Source: a virus
Length of the DNA: 30,896 bases
Strand: one strand, 5' to 3'
IMG/VR virus record: IMGVR_UViG_3300042563_002192
Location: 1 to 30,896 of that record
Made by a program: the position numbers and the translations under genes. Position 1 is the stretch's first letter. The number at the start of each line of letters is the position of its first letter. The notes below the pieces were generated by a model. The model searched no databases, was not told the DNA's origin, and worked only from the letters and a program-made list of their open reading frames with translations. Of the stretch, positions 14,076 through 22,503 are shown piece after piece.

Positions 14076-14450
14076 TTAGGCTAAGATCGTCGGGCTGTAT
14101 TTCCAGTTAAGAGCAAGGCGGCGATAGTCGGCAGAAGTGCTAGAACGCGTGATGTCGCGGACGATGGTTGTTCCGCCAGTAACCGCGCCGATGAGGTGAT
14201 CCGCTGGCGTGGTGGCGAGTGTCAATGCGCTGGCAAGAGTGCCTGAAAATGCGGAAGATGCTGGCAACCATCCATCAAGTGATCCTTCGATGCGCTCGTT
14301 AAAGTAGGTTTCGCCAATGTCATCACCTGTGATGTTTTTGCAGGTGGCGGAATCCTGCGAGTAGGCATCGCTCGTTGATTCCAGCAAAAATCCGGTTTGT
14401 TGGGCGGCGATTCCGAAAACGCCTGCGGAGGTTCCAAAGGAGGTAGCCAT
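14076..14450 (-). CDS. major tail protein candidate (lambda V position)
   Basis: 124 aa, Ser/Thr/Ala-rich. MATSFGTSAGVFGIAAQQTG, then GETYFNERIEGSLDGWLPAS, and a beta-rich end (RLALNWKYSPTILA). It lies immediately after the U-like terminator gene, where lambda has V. Size and beta character fit a small tail-tube protein. The leader holds TTTGACACG 13 nt before the ATG. Confidence 0.6.
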   Translation of the reverse strand: MATSFGTSAGVFGIAAQQTGFLLESTSDAYSQDSATCKNITGDDIGETYFNERIEGSLDGWLPASSAFSGTLASALTLATTPADHLIGAVTGGTTIVRDITRSSTSADYRRLALNWKYSPTILA

Positions 14451-14467
14451 TTGCTATTTACAGCGTG

Positions 14468-14872
14468 TCAAACCCGCACGACCCATGACTCAGCCGTAAA
14501 GGTGGTTTCCATCACCGACCCATCCCATTCCGTAGTTGCTCCGTGGTAGTCCCAAAAGTCCATGCGGATTCCCTCATCAAGTAACGCCTTGATTTCGCTA
14601 GGGTCGTTTAACGCAGTTTCGATGCGGTCAACCCATTCATCCACGTTGGCCTCTGCTTCATCTCCGGCATGGCATCGCAAAGTGATTTCGACTTGGCACT
14701 TTTGCACGCCTTGAAGGGCTACGCTGTGGCGTTCTGCCCCGGCGATTCCAACGGCGATCAATGGCAGCTCTATTTTCTCGCGCTGGGTGGCGTCGGAAAT
14801 CGTGATTTCATCGCTTGGCTTGACGATTTCAAGATGGGCGATGATGGCTTTTTTGAGGCGGTTCGTTGTCAT
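14468..14872 (-). CDS. tail terminator-like protein (lambda U position)
   Basis: 134 aa. An N-terminal helix (MTTNRLKKAIIAHLEI), alternating strands (CQVEITLRCHAGDEAEA) and a helical DEWVDRIETALNDPSE fit the alpha/beta fold of minor tail U or tail-completion proteins. These cap the tail tube and join it to the head. It begins in a 4-nt overlap with the Z-like gene. Confidence 0.6.
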   Translation of the reverse strand: MTTNRLKKAIIAHLEIVKPSDEITISDATQREKIELPLIAVGIAGAERHSVALQGVQKCQVEITLRCHAGDEAEANVDEWVDRIETALNDPSEIKALLDEGIRMDFWDYHGATTEWDGSVMETTFTAESWVVRV

Positions 14873-15510
14873 TTTTCGATGATCCTTTTCATTTTCCCAA
14901 TCATGGCGCGGTATCCGATGGCAATCCCGCTTTTGATCTCATCGCCAGACATGGCATTTTGGATGTAGTCAAGATGGTTTGTGATTGTGATGGTCGTGTT
15001 AAGCCCTTGCCCGGTTTTGCTCATTGATCCGTTTTTGAGAAACTTGCGGAAAAATGCCGGGATGCGGATGGCTGAAAAACACTTCACCGCGCAATGAAGC
15101 CAAGCGCCCTTTGCGGTTCCGGCAACGGCAGCTTTCTTTTTTGCCTGCGCGGTCCTATCGGCAATGCTGATGGGTTTTTGCTGATATTGGCCGGTGGTTT
15201 GAAGGTTTTTCGACACTTGCCCGCGCCTTCCCCTCCGTGATTCGTGCGCTGCGCTTGCGGTTCCGGCGTCGCCCATGACGTTTGCGTTTTTCACCGCTCG
15301 GTTTGCCTGTTTCTCAATCGAAAGCATGTATTTTTTCATCTTCCCGACTGACAATCCCCAAGGCTGAACCTTGCCCGCCAGCCCTTTTGCGACATGCGCC
15401 CCAAGTTCCATGATAGCCTTTTCGCCATCGCTGTTTTTCTTGGCGACGTATCGGGAAATCTCCGCGTCAAGCAGCCGCTTCGACGCCGGGTCTATCTTCA
15501 ATTCAATCAT
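14869..15510 (-). CDS. minor tail/neck protein (lambda Z / HK97 gp10-like position)
   Basis: 213 aa from MIELKIDPASKRLLDAEISR; the ATG overlaps the previous stop by 4 nt, which decides against the longer upstream frame. It is basic and helical in the first half, with an Arg/Lys-rich central loop (ESRRGRRGQVSKNLQTTGQ). The C-terminal part has NTTITITNHLDYIQNAMSGD, the typical ending of gp10-like neck proteins. It sits between FII-like and U-like genes. Confidence 0.6.
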   Translation of the reverse strand: MIELKIDPASKRLLDAEISRYVAKKNSDGEKAIMELGAHVAKGLAGKVQPWGLSVGKMKKYMLSIEKQANRAVKNANVMGDAGTASAAHESRRGRRGQVSKNLQTTGQYQQKPISIADRTAQAKKKAAVAGTAKGAWLHCAVKCFSAIRIPAFFRKFLKNGSMSKTGQGLNTTITITNHLDYIQNAMSGDEIKSGIAIGYRAMIGKMKRIIEK

Positions 15511-15824
15511 CGCGCTTCGTTCGTTGCCGCCAGCGCGAAATGCACGGCGATATTTCCCACGGTAACGTCGGCAATGCGGTAGTTGCGCCCGGAAATGACG
15601 CACCGCTTTTCTAGGAGTGAATAAGGGCTGGAAACGTCGCCGGGTTGCGCTGTCACCGTCGCTTGAATGTCACCTTCCAAGCCTCCCAATGCTCCCTCCT
15701 GCCCCTCACGCGCATCATTGAACACAACCGCGAATGATTGCCCCGCGCATGTCATGGTGACGGTGCCAAACGTCGTGTCTAGCTCGTCATTGCCGCCTAA
15801 AAGGAAATCGTCTAAAGCCCCCAT
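15507..15824 (-). CDS. head-tail joining protein (lambda FII position)
   Basis: 105 aa. MGALDDFLLGGNDELDTTFG is followed by a beta-rich body with RCVISGRNYRIADVTVGN, which fits the small barrel-like FII/ATL joiners that bind the head vertex. An intrinsic terminator lies just upstream, so its expression depends on read-through or coupling. The leader TTGACCCC is 11 nt before the ATG. Confidence 0.55.
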   Translation of the reverse strand: MGALDDFLLGGNDELDTTFGTVTMTCAGQSFAVVFNDAREGQEGALGGLEGDIQATVTAQPGDVSSPYSLLEKRCVISGRNYRIADVTVGNIAVHFALAATNEAR

Positions 15825-15841
15825 GCAATACGGGCGGGGTC

Positions 15842-15877
15842 AAAAACAAAACCGCCGCCCGGTTTCCCAGACGGCGG
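15842..15877 (-). terminator. intrinsic terminator with GNRA loop inside the head operon
   Basis: On the minus strand, an 11-bp stem CCGCCGTCTGG / CCGGGCGGCGG (two G-U pairs) closes a GAAA tetraloop and is followed by TTTTGTTTTTG. It lies between the 121-aa gene and the FII-like gene, so it should reduce tail-gene expression relative to capsid. Confidence 0.8.
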
Positions 15878-15905
15878 CTTCGCCAATGAATACGACGCAA
15901 GAAAG

Positions 15906-16271
15906 TTAGACGATGATCCCAAGTTCGGCAAGTTTTTCCTTGGCCTCCTTCACTTCGGCCTTCCGCCCGTCGCCAGCGGCGAGGGCTTTGAGGGCTTCGA
16001 TGTCGGGAGCGTCCGCTTCGCCCGATTGCTCGGGTTCGTCGGCTGGCTCGGTTGGCGCTTCCGGTTCCGGGGCTGGCGCGGCTGGGGATTCCCGGCCCTC
16101 TTTGAAGGTTTTGCGCTTTGACCTGCCAACGGCAGATTCAAAGACCTCCAAAACGTCAAACCCATCGCCGTCAGACAGTTTGAACTTGCTGCGGATGGTT
16201 CGCGGGTCGCCCTCTTCGATGAGTTGGCGTTTCCCGTTTTTGGTTCCGATATATAGTGCGACTTGTGCCAT
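15906..16271 (-). CDS. FI-like accessory protein after the capsid gene
   Basis: 121 aa in three parts: a small N-terminal domain (residues 1-55), an acidic Pro/Ala/Glu linker (AAPAPEPEAPTEPADEPEQS) and a C-terminal helix (KAEVKEAKEKLAELGIIV). Lambda FI, at the same map place, also has two domains joined by a linker and helps DNA packaging. A decoration role is the alternative. No sequence family was recognised with certainty. Confidence 0.5.
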   Translation of the reverse strand: MAQVALYIGTKNGKRQLIEEGDPRTIRSKFKLSDGDGFDVLEVFESAVGRSKRKTFKEGRESPAAPAPEPEAPTEPADEPEQSGEADAPDIEALKALAAGDGRKAEVKEAKEKLAELGIIV

Positions 16272-16285
16272 GATGGTTCTGGTTA

Positions 16286-16311
16286 GGGCGGCGGATGTTT
16301 CGCCGCCGCCC
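16286..16311 (-). other. strong hairpin downstream of the capsid gene
   Basis: GGGCGGCGG / CCGCCGCCC, a perfect 9-bp stem with an 8-nt loop, lies between the capsid stop and the next start. No U-tract follows, so it is more likely an mRNA-end stabiliser or processing site than a terminator. Confidence 0.5.
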
Positions 16312-16319
16312 GGTTAGAG

Positions 16320-17222
16320 TTAGGCGGAGACGAGGCGCTTGAGTCCAGCGGCGATACCAACGGTTTTCCCGTAGATGGCCTCCATGACCATCCGGCGGGT
16401 TCCGCTGTTTTCGTCATACCAGTCTCGCAAGCCAAGGGTGATCCCGCCTTCACCGACGATAGGCTCGGCGCGGGTGTATTTGTGGCCGGATTGCGGGGCG
16501 TTGTAGCGGAAGGCGGCGAGGATTGCGGCGGGGTCGCAAGCGAATCCAACGAGGTTTTCCGAGTTGGCGGGGATGATGTTCGACTTGATGACCCGGAAAC
16601 CGTGGAGCATCGGGACATCGCCGGACATGATGGCGTTGTAGCCGTAACCGGAAGTGTCCTTGATTGCACCGGATTTGCGAAGGGCGGCGATGTAGCCGTT
16701 AGACAGCATCAGCACGCGGTTTTCTTCGGGGATGTCGGCGTCATCGCAAGCCTTGGCGATGTCAGCGACATCGTCCTCGTCGAACGTTGAAGCGGCTCCG
16801 GTAAAGGCGGCGGCTCCGTAGTTGGTGTTCGTAACAAGCCCCAGAATGTCCTGCATGATGGACTTGGCGAGGGCATTGCCCTTGCGGAATCCGAAAAGCT
16901 CGATAGAGATGCCGGAAGCGCGGGCGACCTCAACATCGTCTAGGCTCCACGAAACGTATTTCGGCGTCCCAAGTTCGATGTCAACCTTGTCAGCGTCACA
17001 ATCTTGGATGGTGTAAGCACCACCAATGGATTTGGTCTGCACCGCGTCGATTGCGGTAGCGTCACGAATCACTTTGATGGTGTCGCCGGGACGGGCTGCG
17101 TCTGCGGAGAAGGAAGTGCTGAGCGCGGCAAGCGGCGCGATAACCGAGGTATACCCCCGGATGAAGTTGCGGGCAATGATTTCGTCATTTACCCCGTTGG
17201 ATGCGAAGTCGGCGTTGGCCAT
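16320..17222 (-). CDS. major capsid protein
   Basis: 300 aa, HK97-fold type judged by position and composition. NFIRGYTSVIAPLAALSTSF is followed by a P22-gp5-like region (GDTIKVIRDATAIDAV and the E-loop-like SIGGAYTIQDCDADK), and DTSGYGYNAIMSGDVPMLHG and GLRDWYDENSGTRRMV near the end. It directly follows the protease-scaffold gene. The leader is CTAACTAACTACTACC before ATG with no Shine-Dalgarno sequence, notable for what should be the most highly expressed gene. Confidence 0.8.
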   Translation of the reverse strand: MANADFASNGVNDEIIARNFIRGYTSVIAPLAALSTSFSADAARPGDTIKVIRDATAIDAVQTKSIGGAYTIQDCDADKVDIELGTPKYVSWSLDDVEVARASGISIELFGFRKGNALAKSIMQDILGLVTNTNYGAAAFTGAASTFDEDDVADIAKACDDADIPEENRVLMLSNGYIAALRKSGAIKDTSGYGYNAIMSGDVPMLHGFRVIKSNIIPANSENLVGFACDPAAILAAFRYNAPQSGHKYTRAEPIVGEGGITLGLRDWYDENSGTRRMVMEAIYGKTVGIAAGLKRLVSA

Positions 17223-17260
17223 GGTAGTAGTTAGTTAGGAGTGGAGTTTGTGGTGATTGG

Positions 17261-18313
17261 TTATTTTCCGGCGCGGATTGCTTCCTCATTCTCATTCCAG
17301 AATTTGGAGGCGGCGACGGGATCGGCGGATTGAAGTTCGCGGTATTGCTCGAAAAGCGTTTTGCCGTTATTGTCGATTTTCGCTTCGGCGGTAGCTACGG
17401 GCGCGGGATGCCCGGTTGCCGCAAGCTGGCGGGAGGCTTCGATGCTGATTTTCTCGGCGGTCAAAGTTGCCTTTTCGGTTAGGTCGGCAATGGCCAAATC
17501 CTTTTCCGCGAGCTTGGCGGTGAAGTCGTCAATCTTGACAGTTAGATCGGTGATCTTCAAATCCTTTGCGGCGATTTCGCCAGCGAGGTTTTGAAGCTCG
17601 TCAATCTTCGCTTGCGCGGTGGCGAGGGATTCGCGGAGGGTCGCGTTTTCTGCAACCTCGGCCTCTAGCTTTTCAGCTTCGACGTTGCCCGGAAAGAGTT
17701 TGGCTAGAATGCTCATCGCTTTTGCGGGCGTGTCAAATTTCACAATCGAATCCGCGAAACCGCGCTCAACCGCTTCCTTCGCTCCCATCCATGTTTCCGC
17801 TTTCATAAGCTCCCGCATCTCCTCGGGCTTGGCCTTGGTTCGCTTGGCATAAATGGCGGCGATTTCCTCACTGATTTCTTCCAGATTCTTCGCGGCTCGG
17901 GCGTGATCGGCGGCGTTTCCGGCAACGACTTGCGCGGCTTCGTGAATCATAATCCGCCCGCCTTCGACGATCTTCACCTCATCCGCCGCCATAAGAATCA
18001 CGCTGCCCATGGATGCGGCTAGGGTGTTGACGGTGGCGACAACTTTGACGCCACGGGAACGCATGCCCATCAAAGCGTTGTAGATTCGGTAGCCATCAAG
18101 AACGCTGCCACCCGGCGAATTGATCTCAATTTCCAGCGTCTCCAGCGCGTCATCTGCGGACGCCGTGAAGCCTCCAACGGTCATGTTTTCGGCAACGGCC
18201 TTATTGCCATAACTGCGCTCAATGTCGCCAATCAAATCATCGGCAGACCATGGGGTGACGGCATCGTTTAGGCGCACTTTCGCGGCTCGGTTTTCAATCG
18301 TTAGAAGTTTCAT
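17261..18313 (-). CDS. ClpP-type prohead protease fused to scaffold-like tail
   Basis: 350 aa. Residues about 20-195 are a ClpP/S49-like peptidase: EIEINSPGGSVLDGYRIYNA, the nucleophile Ser101 in LAASMGS, His124 in IMIHEA, and a likely acidic partner near Asp188. Residues 205-300 form a long coiled coil (NATLRESLATAQAKIDELQN and following) that would act as internal scaffold, as Nu3 does within lambda C. The C-terminus (FEQYRELQSADPVAASKFWN) may contact the capsid protein. It overlaps the portal end by 20 nt. It matures the prohead. Confidence 0.85.
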   Translation of the reverse strand: MKLLTIENRAAKVRLNDAVTPWSADDLIGDIERSYGNKAVAENMTVGGFTASADDALETLEIEINSPGGSVLDGYRIYNALMGMRSRGVKVVATVNTLAASMGSVILMAADEVKIVEGGRIMIHEAAQVVAGNAADHARAAKNLEEISEEIAAIYAKRTKAKPEEMRELMKAETWMGAKEAVERGFADSIVKFDTPAKAMSILAKLFPGNVEAEKLEAEVAENATLRESLATAQAKIDELQNLAGEIAAKDLKITDLTVKIDDFTAKLAEKDLAIADLTEKATLTAEKISIEASRQLAATGHPAPVATAEAKIDNNGKTLFEQYRELQSADPVAASKFWNENEEAIRAGK

Positions 18314-19757
18314 CGTTTGAAGTAGTTTCGGTGGTTTGCTGCTCGTTTGGCGTGAACATCACAAGCTCACGCGGGTTGATTTCGACGCCGTATTTGTCTT
18401 TCATTTCTTGAATCAGGATCATGCGTTGCGCGGCTTCCTCCGCTTTGGCGCGCATTACGTCTTTGTATTCGCGCCCCATTGCGGCGGTGATGTCGCTGCC
18501 GCTCTTGAATCCCATCTTGTAGGATTCGACTAGCTCCTTCATCACCCGCCCGTCGTCAATGGTGAGCTTCGCGGGTTTGGAGAATCCCCATCGCCACCAA
18601 TCGGCAGATGATCGAAGTTCTTGGCGTTTTTGTTGAACGGCAACGGCGTAGGAAATGAGACGTTTGGCAGCGTATTCAAGAATGTCCTGCCTGTCCTCAA
18701 CGGCGCGTTGAGCTTTGCCAAGGTCAGACCTTTCGGCGGTTCCTTGCCCCGTTGCTTTCCATGACATCGAGTAAGGCCAGTTAATTCCGGCAAGCGCGGA
18801 ACGAATGATCCGATCTTGGAAATTCTCCCACACTTCGCCGGGGCGGTCGCTCTTAAGCGTTTCAATTTTTCCGCCGCTGTTAGCCCGAAAATACCGAATG
18901 CTTCCACCGTCGAGCTTTTCGATGGTCATGCCCTTTCCGGTTGCCACGTCACCGATCAAATCGTTAGACGGATCATCCAGATCAGGCCCGCCGTTTTCGT
19001 TGTATTCGATGATGCCGATACTCGAAAGCATCATCTGCGCCATGCGTTCCCATTCGTGGGATTGCGCCATGTCGCGGAGGTCGTTGAGGGCATGGGTGAA
19101 AGCTGGCAACCCGCGCCCCTGCTCCTGCCACTGCGGGTCGTAAAGATGGATCATGTTCGCCGCTTGAATCCACTCTTTGCCCTTTCCGTCGTCATCGACT
19201 AGGCGATACCACAGCGGCGCTCCTTGTGGGTTGTAGACGACTCCATCACGCAACACGCCGCCCTTGGTTTTGCCTTCCGTCTCATCCGATCCGGTGGCGA
19301 TTTGATGCGCTGGAATGTGTTGGTAACGAGGGTATCCGTCGTCTGTTTTTGTTAGAAGAATAAATGCCTCTCCGTCTCGATCAATAGCGACGGATGCGAG
19401 GAAAAGCGAAGTAACAAAATCATTCATTCCGCCGCGAACGTCACCGATTCCATACCACTGGTTCACAAGCCAATCCTTTGCTTGCGCGCCAAACTCGGTA
19501 TCCGATCCAAGGAAATCCGGCTGCCACGCCCTGCCAACGGAATACATGGCCTTCTGGTCAATCGCGCCCCGTGCGACTCCGATGTTGATATACATGCGGC
19601 GACTTGCCGAAAGCAGCGTTTTTCGATCATAACTCGGGATGAGCTTGTCGATGTTCCGCAGTTGGACGGGCTCCCACGGGCGGCTTCCATTATACCGCTC
19701 GGCAGACCTCGCCGCCTTGTATTGGTAAGGACTTCCGAACTCGTTTAGAATCGCCAT
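18294..19757 (-). CDS. portal protein (lambda gpB family)
   Basis: 487 aa from the ATG at 19757; the in-frame TTG before it is disfavoured. Typical portal features are RRMYINIGVARGAIDQKAMY, AKDWLVNQWYGIGD, then WIQAANMIHLYDPQWQEQGR and ALNDLRDMAQSHEWERMAQM. The C-terminus holds a helical, acidic tail. The dodecameric portal is the DNA channel and the docking site for terminase and neck. It follows the W-like gene and precedes the protease, as in lambda. The leader carries TTGACACC 11 nt before the ATG. Confidence 0.9.
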   Translation of the reverse strand: MAILNEFGSPYQYKAARSAERYNGSRPWEPVQLRNIDKLIPSYDRKTLLSASRRMYINIGVARGAIDQKAMYSVGRAWQPDFLGSDTEFGAQAKDWLVNQWYGIGDVRGGMNDFVTSLFLASVAIDRDGEAFILLTKTDDGYPRYQHIPAHQIATGSDETEGKTKGGVLRDGVVYNPQGAPLWYRLVDDDGKGKEWIQAANMIHLYDPQWQEQGRGLPAFTHALNDLRDMAQSHEWERMAQMMLSSIGIIEYNENGGPDLDDPSNDLIGDVATGKGMTIEKLDGGSIRYFRANSGGKIETLKSDRPGEVWENFQDRIIRSALAGINWPYSMSWKATGQGTAERSDLGKAQRAVEDRQDILEYAAKRLISYAVAVQQKRQELRSSADWWRWGFSKPAKLTIDDGRVMKELVESYKMGFKSGSDITAAMGREYKDVMRAKAEEAAQRMILIQEMKDKYGVEINPRELVMFTPNEQQTTETTSNDETSND

Positions 19758-19772
19758 CAACCTTGGCGGGTG

Positions 19773-20054
19773 TCAAAAGTAAGCGCGTGATCGAGCGCCG
19801 GGGAAGAATCCGGCAACAAGGGCGCTTTTCGCGTAATCCAGCACCTCGATGCGTTCCATTGGGTTCTGAACGATCATCTTTTGCATTTGCACGCCGTTCT
19901 TGCTGCCGCTCATAATGGCGTCGAGCTTGCCGCTGGCGCTGAATCCATCTTCAACCGCCGCATCAAACCATGTGGTTATTTGCGCTGTCCGCTCGGCATC
20001 TCCAAACGCCCACTTGAAGAGCATTCGCGCCTGATCCCGTTTATTCGCCGCCAT
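19773..20054 (-). CDS. head completion protein (lambda W position)
   Basis: 93 aa, helical. MAANKRDQARMLFKWAFGDA is followed by TTWFDAAVEDGFSASGK and QKMIVQNPMERIEVLDYAKS. It sits between terminase large subunit and portal, where lambda has W (68 aa), a head-completion protein needed before tail joining. The size is somewhat larger than W. Similarity is positional, so the assignment is tentative. Its start follows TTGACACC by 11 nt. Confidence 0.55.
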   Translation of the reverse strand: MAANKRDQARMLFKWAFGDAERTAQITTWFDAAVEDGFSASGKLDAIMSGSKNGVQMQKMIVQNPMERIEVLDYAKSALVAGFFPGARSRAYF

Positions 20055-20076
20055 GCTTTGTGGCGGGTGTCAAAGG

Positions 20077-21816
20077 TCACTTGACCTCATCCATGCTCAC
20101 CAACACCTTGCAGATGCAGGCGGCAACTACCTGCATGTCCTCGCAGTCCCAAAGGTGGTTTGGTCTTCCAGTCTTGGCTGGAACCCATCGCCAAACGCCA
20201 GGTGAGATTTCCCGCTTCTGCTCGGATTGCATGTGTGCGTGATAGTTTTTGCTGGCGTCGGTCGGCACGCCAAACGTTCCGCTTGCCATGAGCGCGGATA
20301 GCTTGTCCTTGGCGAGAAGGTTGGAAAATCGGATAAACTTATATGCCAAGCCTGACGACGTTTGCGCGTTGGTGTAGTCGGAGAACAGGCGGCGGAATTT
20401 CTTTTCTCCAACCACTTTCATATATCCATCCCGCGCATCCTCGCCCCTGAGCATGTTCCATCGGTTAGTGTCTCCCGGTTTTGCTGCCGCGAAGCATTGC
20501 TTGGCAACTTCCTCCGGCTTATAACCGCAGTCGATGAAAACAAAGCGGTTTTCGATCCCATATCGTTCTTGCAGATAGCGGATGTTTTCCCACGTTTCCA
20601 GCCTGCCTTCCCACAATAGGCGGGAATCGCCGCCGACCTTCCATGCGCGAATCGCAACCCAAAAGTGGCCTTGTTGAACGTCCGCTGTCAGGAATCGGAA
20701 ATCCTCCATTTCCCACTTAGCCCCCTCGTGGTATTCCTTTTTCTGATAGGGGTCGCCGGATAGCGTTAGCGTCGGCGTGTCGGTTGGCTTCTTCCAGAAT
20801 TGCGCGAACCGCTGACAGATGATGTTTTCCAGCTTCTCCAGTTGCCCGCTCTTTTTGTCTTCGTTGGCGATGAGCCACTCCTTTACCATGTCGCACCACG
20901 AATAGCGCCAAACGGTCATAAATGATGCCCGCAATGTCATGCGTCCGGGGATGAACTTCCCACCATCCCACACAGGCTTGCACTTCGCCCATTGGCGGCG
21001 GTTGTATTCGGTGTCTTGGAATTGCTCGCCGCAATGCGGGCATTTCAAGCGCACGGTTTCGTAAATCGCCACCCAATCAAGTTCTTCGTTGGCGTCGATG
21101 ATCTTCTCAAACTGGTAGTTGTTCCAATCGAACACGCTGCCCATTTTGCACTTCGGGCATTCGTGTTCTAAGTCGTGCCACTTCCCAGCTTTGGCGTGAT
21201 TGTGCCATTGCCCGTCCTCATCACCGCCTTGGGAAAGCATCAGGTTCTTGCGGTTCCAGCGCCCGTGATGGCGTTTTAGCAGGTAGTCGATCATCCCATC
21301 ATCCCATCGCCAGACCTCATCCCCGACGGTGTAAACCATGGATTTTTCTTGAAGCGCGGTCTTGTTGGCAGGCCCGGCAAAGAAGTTCATGTGCCGGAAA
21401 ATCACCTGATCTTTTTTCCAGTTACTCCGCTCGGCTCCGGTTGGAATGTGGAGCTTGGTTAGGGGGCTTGTCTGCCAGACTTTCCGCATCCGGCTTTCCA
21501 TCCAATCCTGCACTGTGTCCCCGGTTTGCCCGACCACCATCATGTCGCCATGATCGACGGCAACGGCGCGGACGCCTAGTCCTTCGATGATCGCCGTCTT
21601 CCCGAATCCAACGCAGGCAACCACGGCGATCTCCTTGACCTCCGGGTCTTCCAGCCAATCCCAGATGATAGCGTGCGCGGGAACGGCGTCGAGCGAGTAT
21701 CTCGCGCCCTCGGGCGAGTTGGGGAGATAAACATGCTCACACACCCAATCACGCCACGGCTCCTCAGGGGGCGGCTTAACGCCTCGGCAGAATCCGGCGA
21801 TGAGGGGGGATGTCAT
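20077..21816 (-). CDS. terminase large subunit (lambda gpA family)
   Basis: 579 aa from the ATG at 21816, which overlaps the small-subunit stop by 4 nt. The N-terminal ATPase has a Walker A-like VACVGFGKT (about 67-74) and a Walker B VYTVGDE (about 161-168). Two CxxC pairs (HECPKCKMG and LKCPHCGEQF) are a feature of the GpA family. The C-terminal nuclease begins near VFIDCGYKPEEVAKQCF. It packages DNA into the prohead and cuts at cos or pac. The GpA class suggests cos-type ends, but cos was not located. Confidence 0.92.
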   Translation of the reverse strand: MTSPLIAGFCRGVKPPPEEPWRDWVCEHVYLPNSPEGARYSLDAVPAHAIIWDWLEDPEVKEIAVVACVGFGKTAIIEGLGVRAVAVDHGDMMVVGQTGDTVQDWMESRMRKVWQTSPLTKLHIPTGAERSNWKKDQVIFRHMNFFAGPANKTALQEKSMVYTVGDEVWRWDDGMIDYLLKRHHGRWNRKNLMLSQGGDEDGQWHNHAKAGKWHDLEHECPKCKMGSVFDWNNYQFEKIIDANEELDWVAIYETVRLKCPHCGEQFQDTEYNRRQWAKCKPVWDGGKFIPGRMTLRASFMTVWRYSWCDMVKEWLIANEDKKSGQLEKLENIICQRFAQFWKKPTDTPTLTLSGDPYQKKEYHEGAKWEMEDFRFLTADVQQGHFWVAIRAWKVGGDSRLLWEGRLETWENIRYLQERYGIENRFVFIDCGYKPEEVAKQCFAAAKPGDTNRWNMLRGEDARDGYMKVVGEKKFRRLFSDYTNAQTSSGLAYKFIRFSNLLAKDKLSALMASGTFGVPTDASKNYHAHMQSEQKREISPGVWRWVPAKTGRPNHLWDCEDMQVVAACICKVLVSMDEVK

Positions 21817-22316
21817 TCGACGGGAACGGTGATGCGTGACTCGTATTGTGAAAGCTCCGTTCGCTTGTCGCGGGCGTATCGGGCGACGATCTTCTTGATT
21901 TCCCCGGCGGTTCTCCCGGCGCACAATGGCGCGAGGTCATCCGGCATGCGGGAAAAGATGCTGGCGACGGCGATTCCCATTTGCACGCCGTCCTTGTCCA
22001 TTTCGTGAGACGGGACAAACTCGCCGCGCTGGACGGATAGCTTGTGCTCGATCATGTCGGCCTCGCCTTTCAGCTTGCGGAGTTTGGCTGCTTTTTCGTC
22101 TTCGTTGGCGTCTCGGGTTTCGTGGACGCGGGCGGCTCTTTCTCGAACCGCTGCTTCATCGTCGAGGTTAATCCCCTCTTCCTTTTCCCACCGCCACAAG
22201 GTCGGCACGCTTACCCCTACCCGCTGGGCTAGTTCCTTGCGGGTGATGTCGCCTTTCGGTTGCCCGCCTTGTTTGAGCTTGGCGGGTTTGTCGGATGGTT
22301 TTTGCTTGGCGCTCAT
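21813..22316 (-). CDS. terminase small subunit (Nu1-like)
   Basis: 167 aa. A basic N-terminus with a helix-turn-helix (ITRKELAQRVGVSVPTLWRW, about residues 24-43) is the DNA-recognising domain of Nu1-type proteins. A coiled central helix (EDEKAAKLRKLKGEADMIEH) follows, and the C-terminal region would bind the large subunit. The upstream 190 nt hold phased TTGCA repeats that may be its binding site. It is the first gene of the late operon. Confidence 0.8.
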   Translation of the reverse strand: MSAKQKPSDKPAKLKQGGQPKGDITRKELAQRVGVSVPTLWRWEKEEGINLDDEAAVRERAARVHETRDANEDEKAAKLRKLKGEADMIEHKLSVQRGEFVPSHEMDKDGVQMGIAVASIFSRMPDDLAPLCAGRTAGEIKKIVARYARDKRTELSQYESRITVPVE

Positions 22317-22503
22317 GGCTTGTTGCAATCCGTTTGCGTTAATGGGCTGAAAAAAGTTGTCGCAGGATTTTATCGGGGTGAGGCGCAACCGCGCTAGGCC
22401 CTAAACGCAAAAAGATTGCTTATGCGGGTAGGTTGCAATTGCAAGTTAGTTGCATTAGCGCAGCCTTTATTGCAATTCAGTTGCATTTGCACACCGTTTG
22501 CAT
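22317..22503 (-). promoter_or_regulatory. late-operon leader region, possible weak promoter
   Basis: Apart from the TTGCA repeats, this gap holds TTGCAA (22439-22444), a 16-nt spacer and TAAGCA (22417-22422), a poor -10. There is also a TAAAAT near 22370 without a good -35. One of these may start the late transcript; the sequence does not decide it. Confidence 0.3.
22433..22502. repeat. seven helically phased TTGCA repeats before the terminase gene
   Basis: TTGCA starts at 22433, 22439, 22450, 22470, 22481, 22487 and 22498; most intervals are 11 or 20 nt, close to one or two helical turns. The first two form the palindrome TTGCAATTGCAA. A site just upstream of the small terminase subunit suggests cosB/pac or a late operator. 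Confidence 0.6.

Noticed and set aside
15825-15843. TTGACC before the FII-like gene as a promoter -35
   Set aside because: No -10 at 15-19 nt; the sequence is part of the recurring start-proximal motif.
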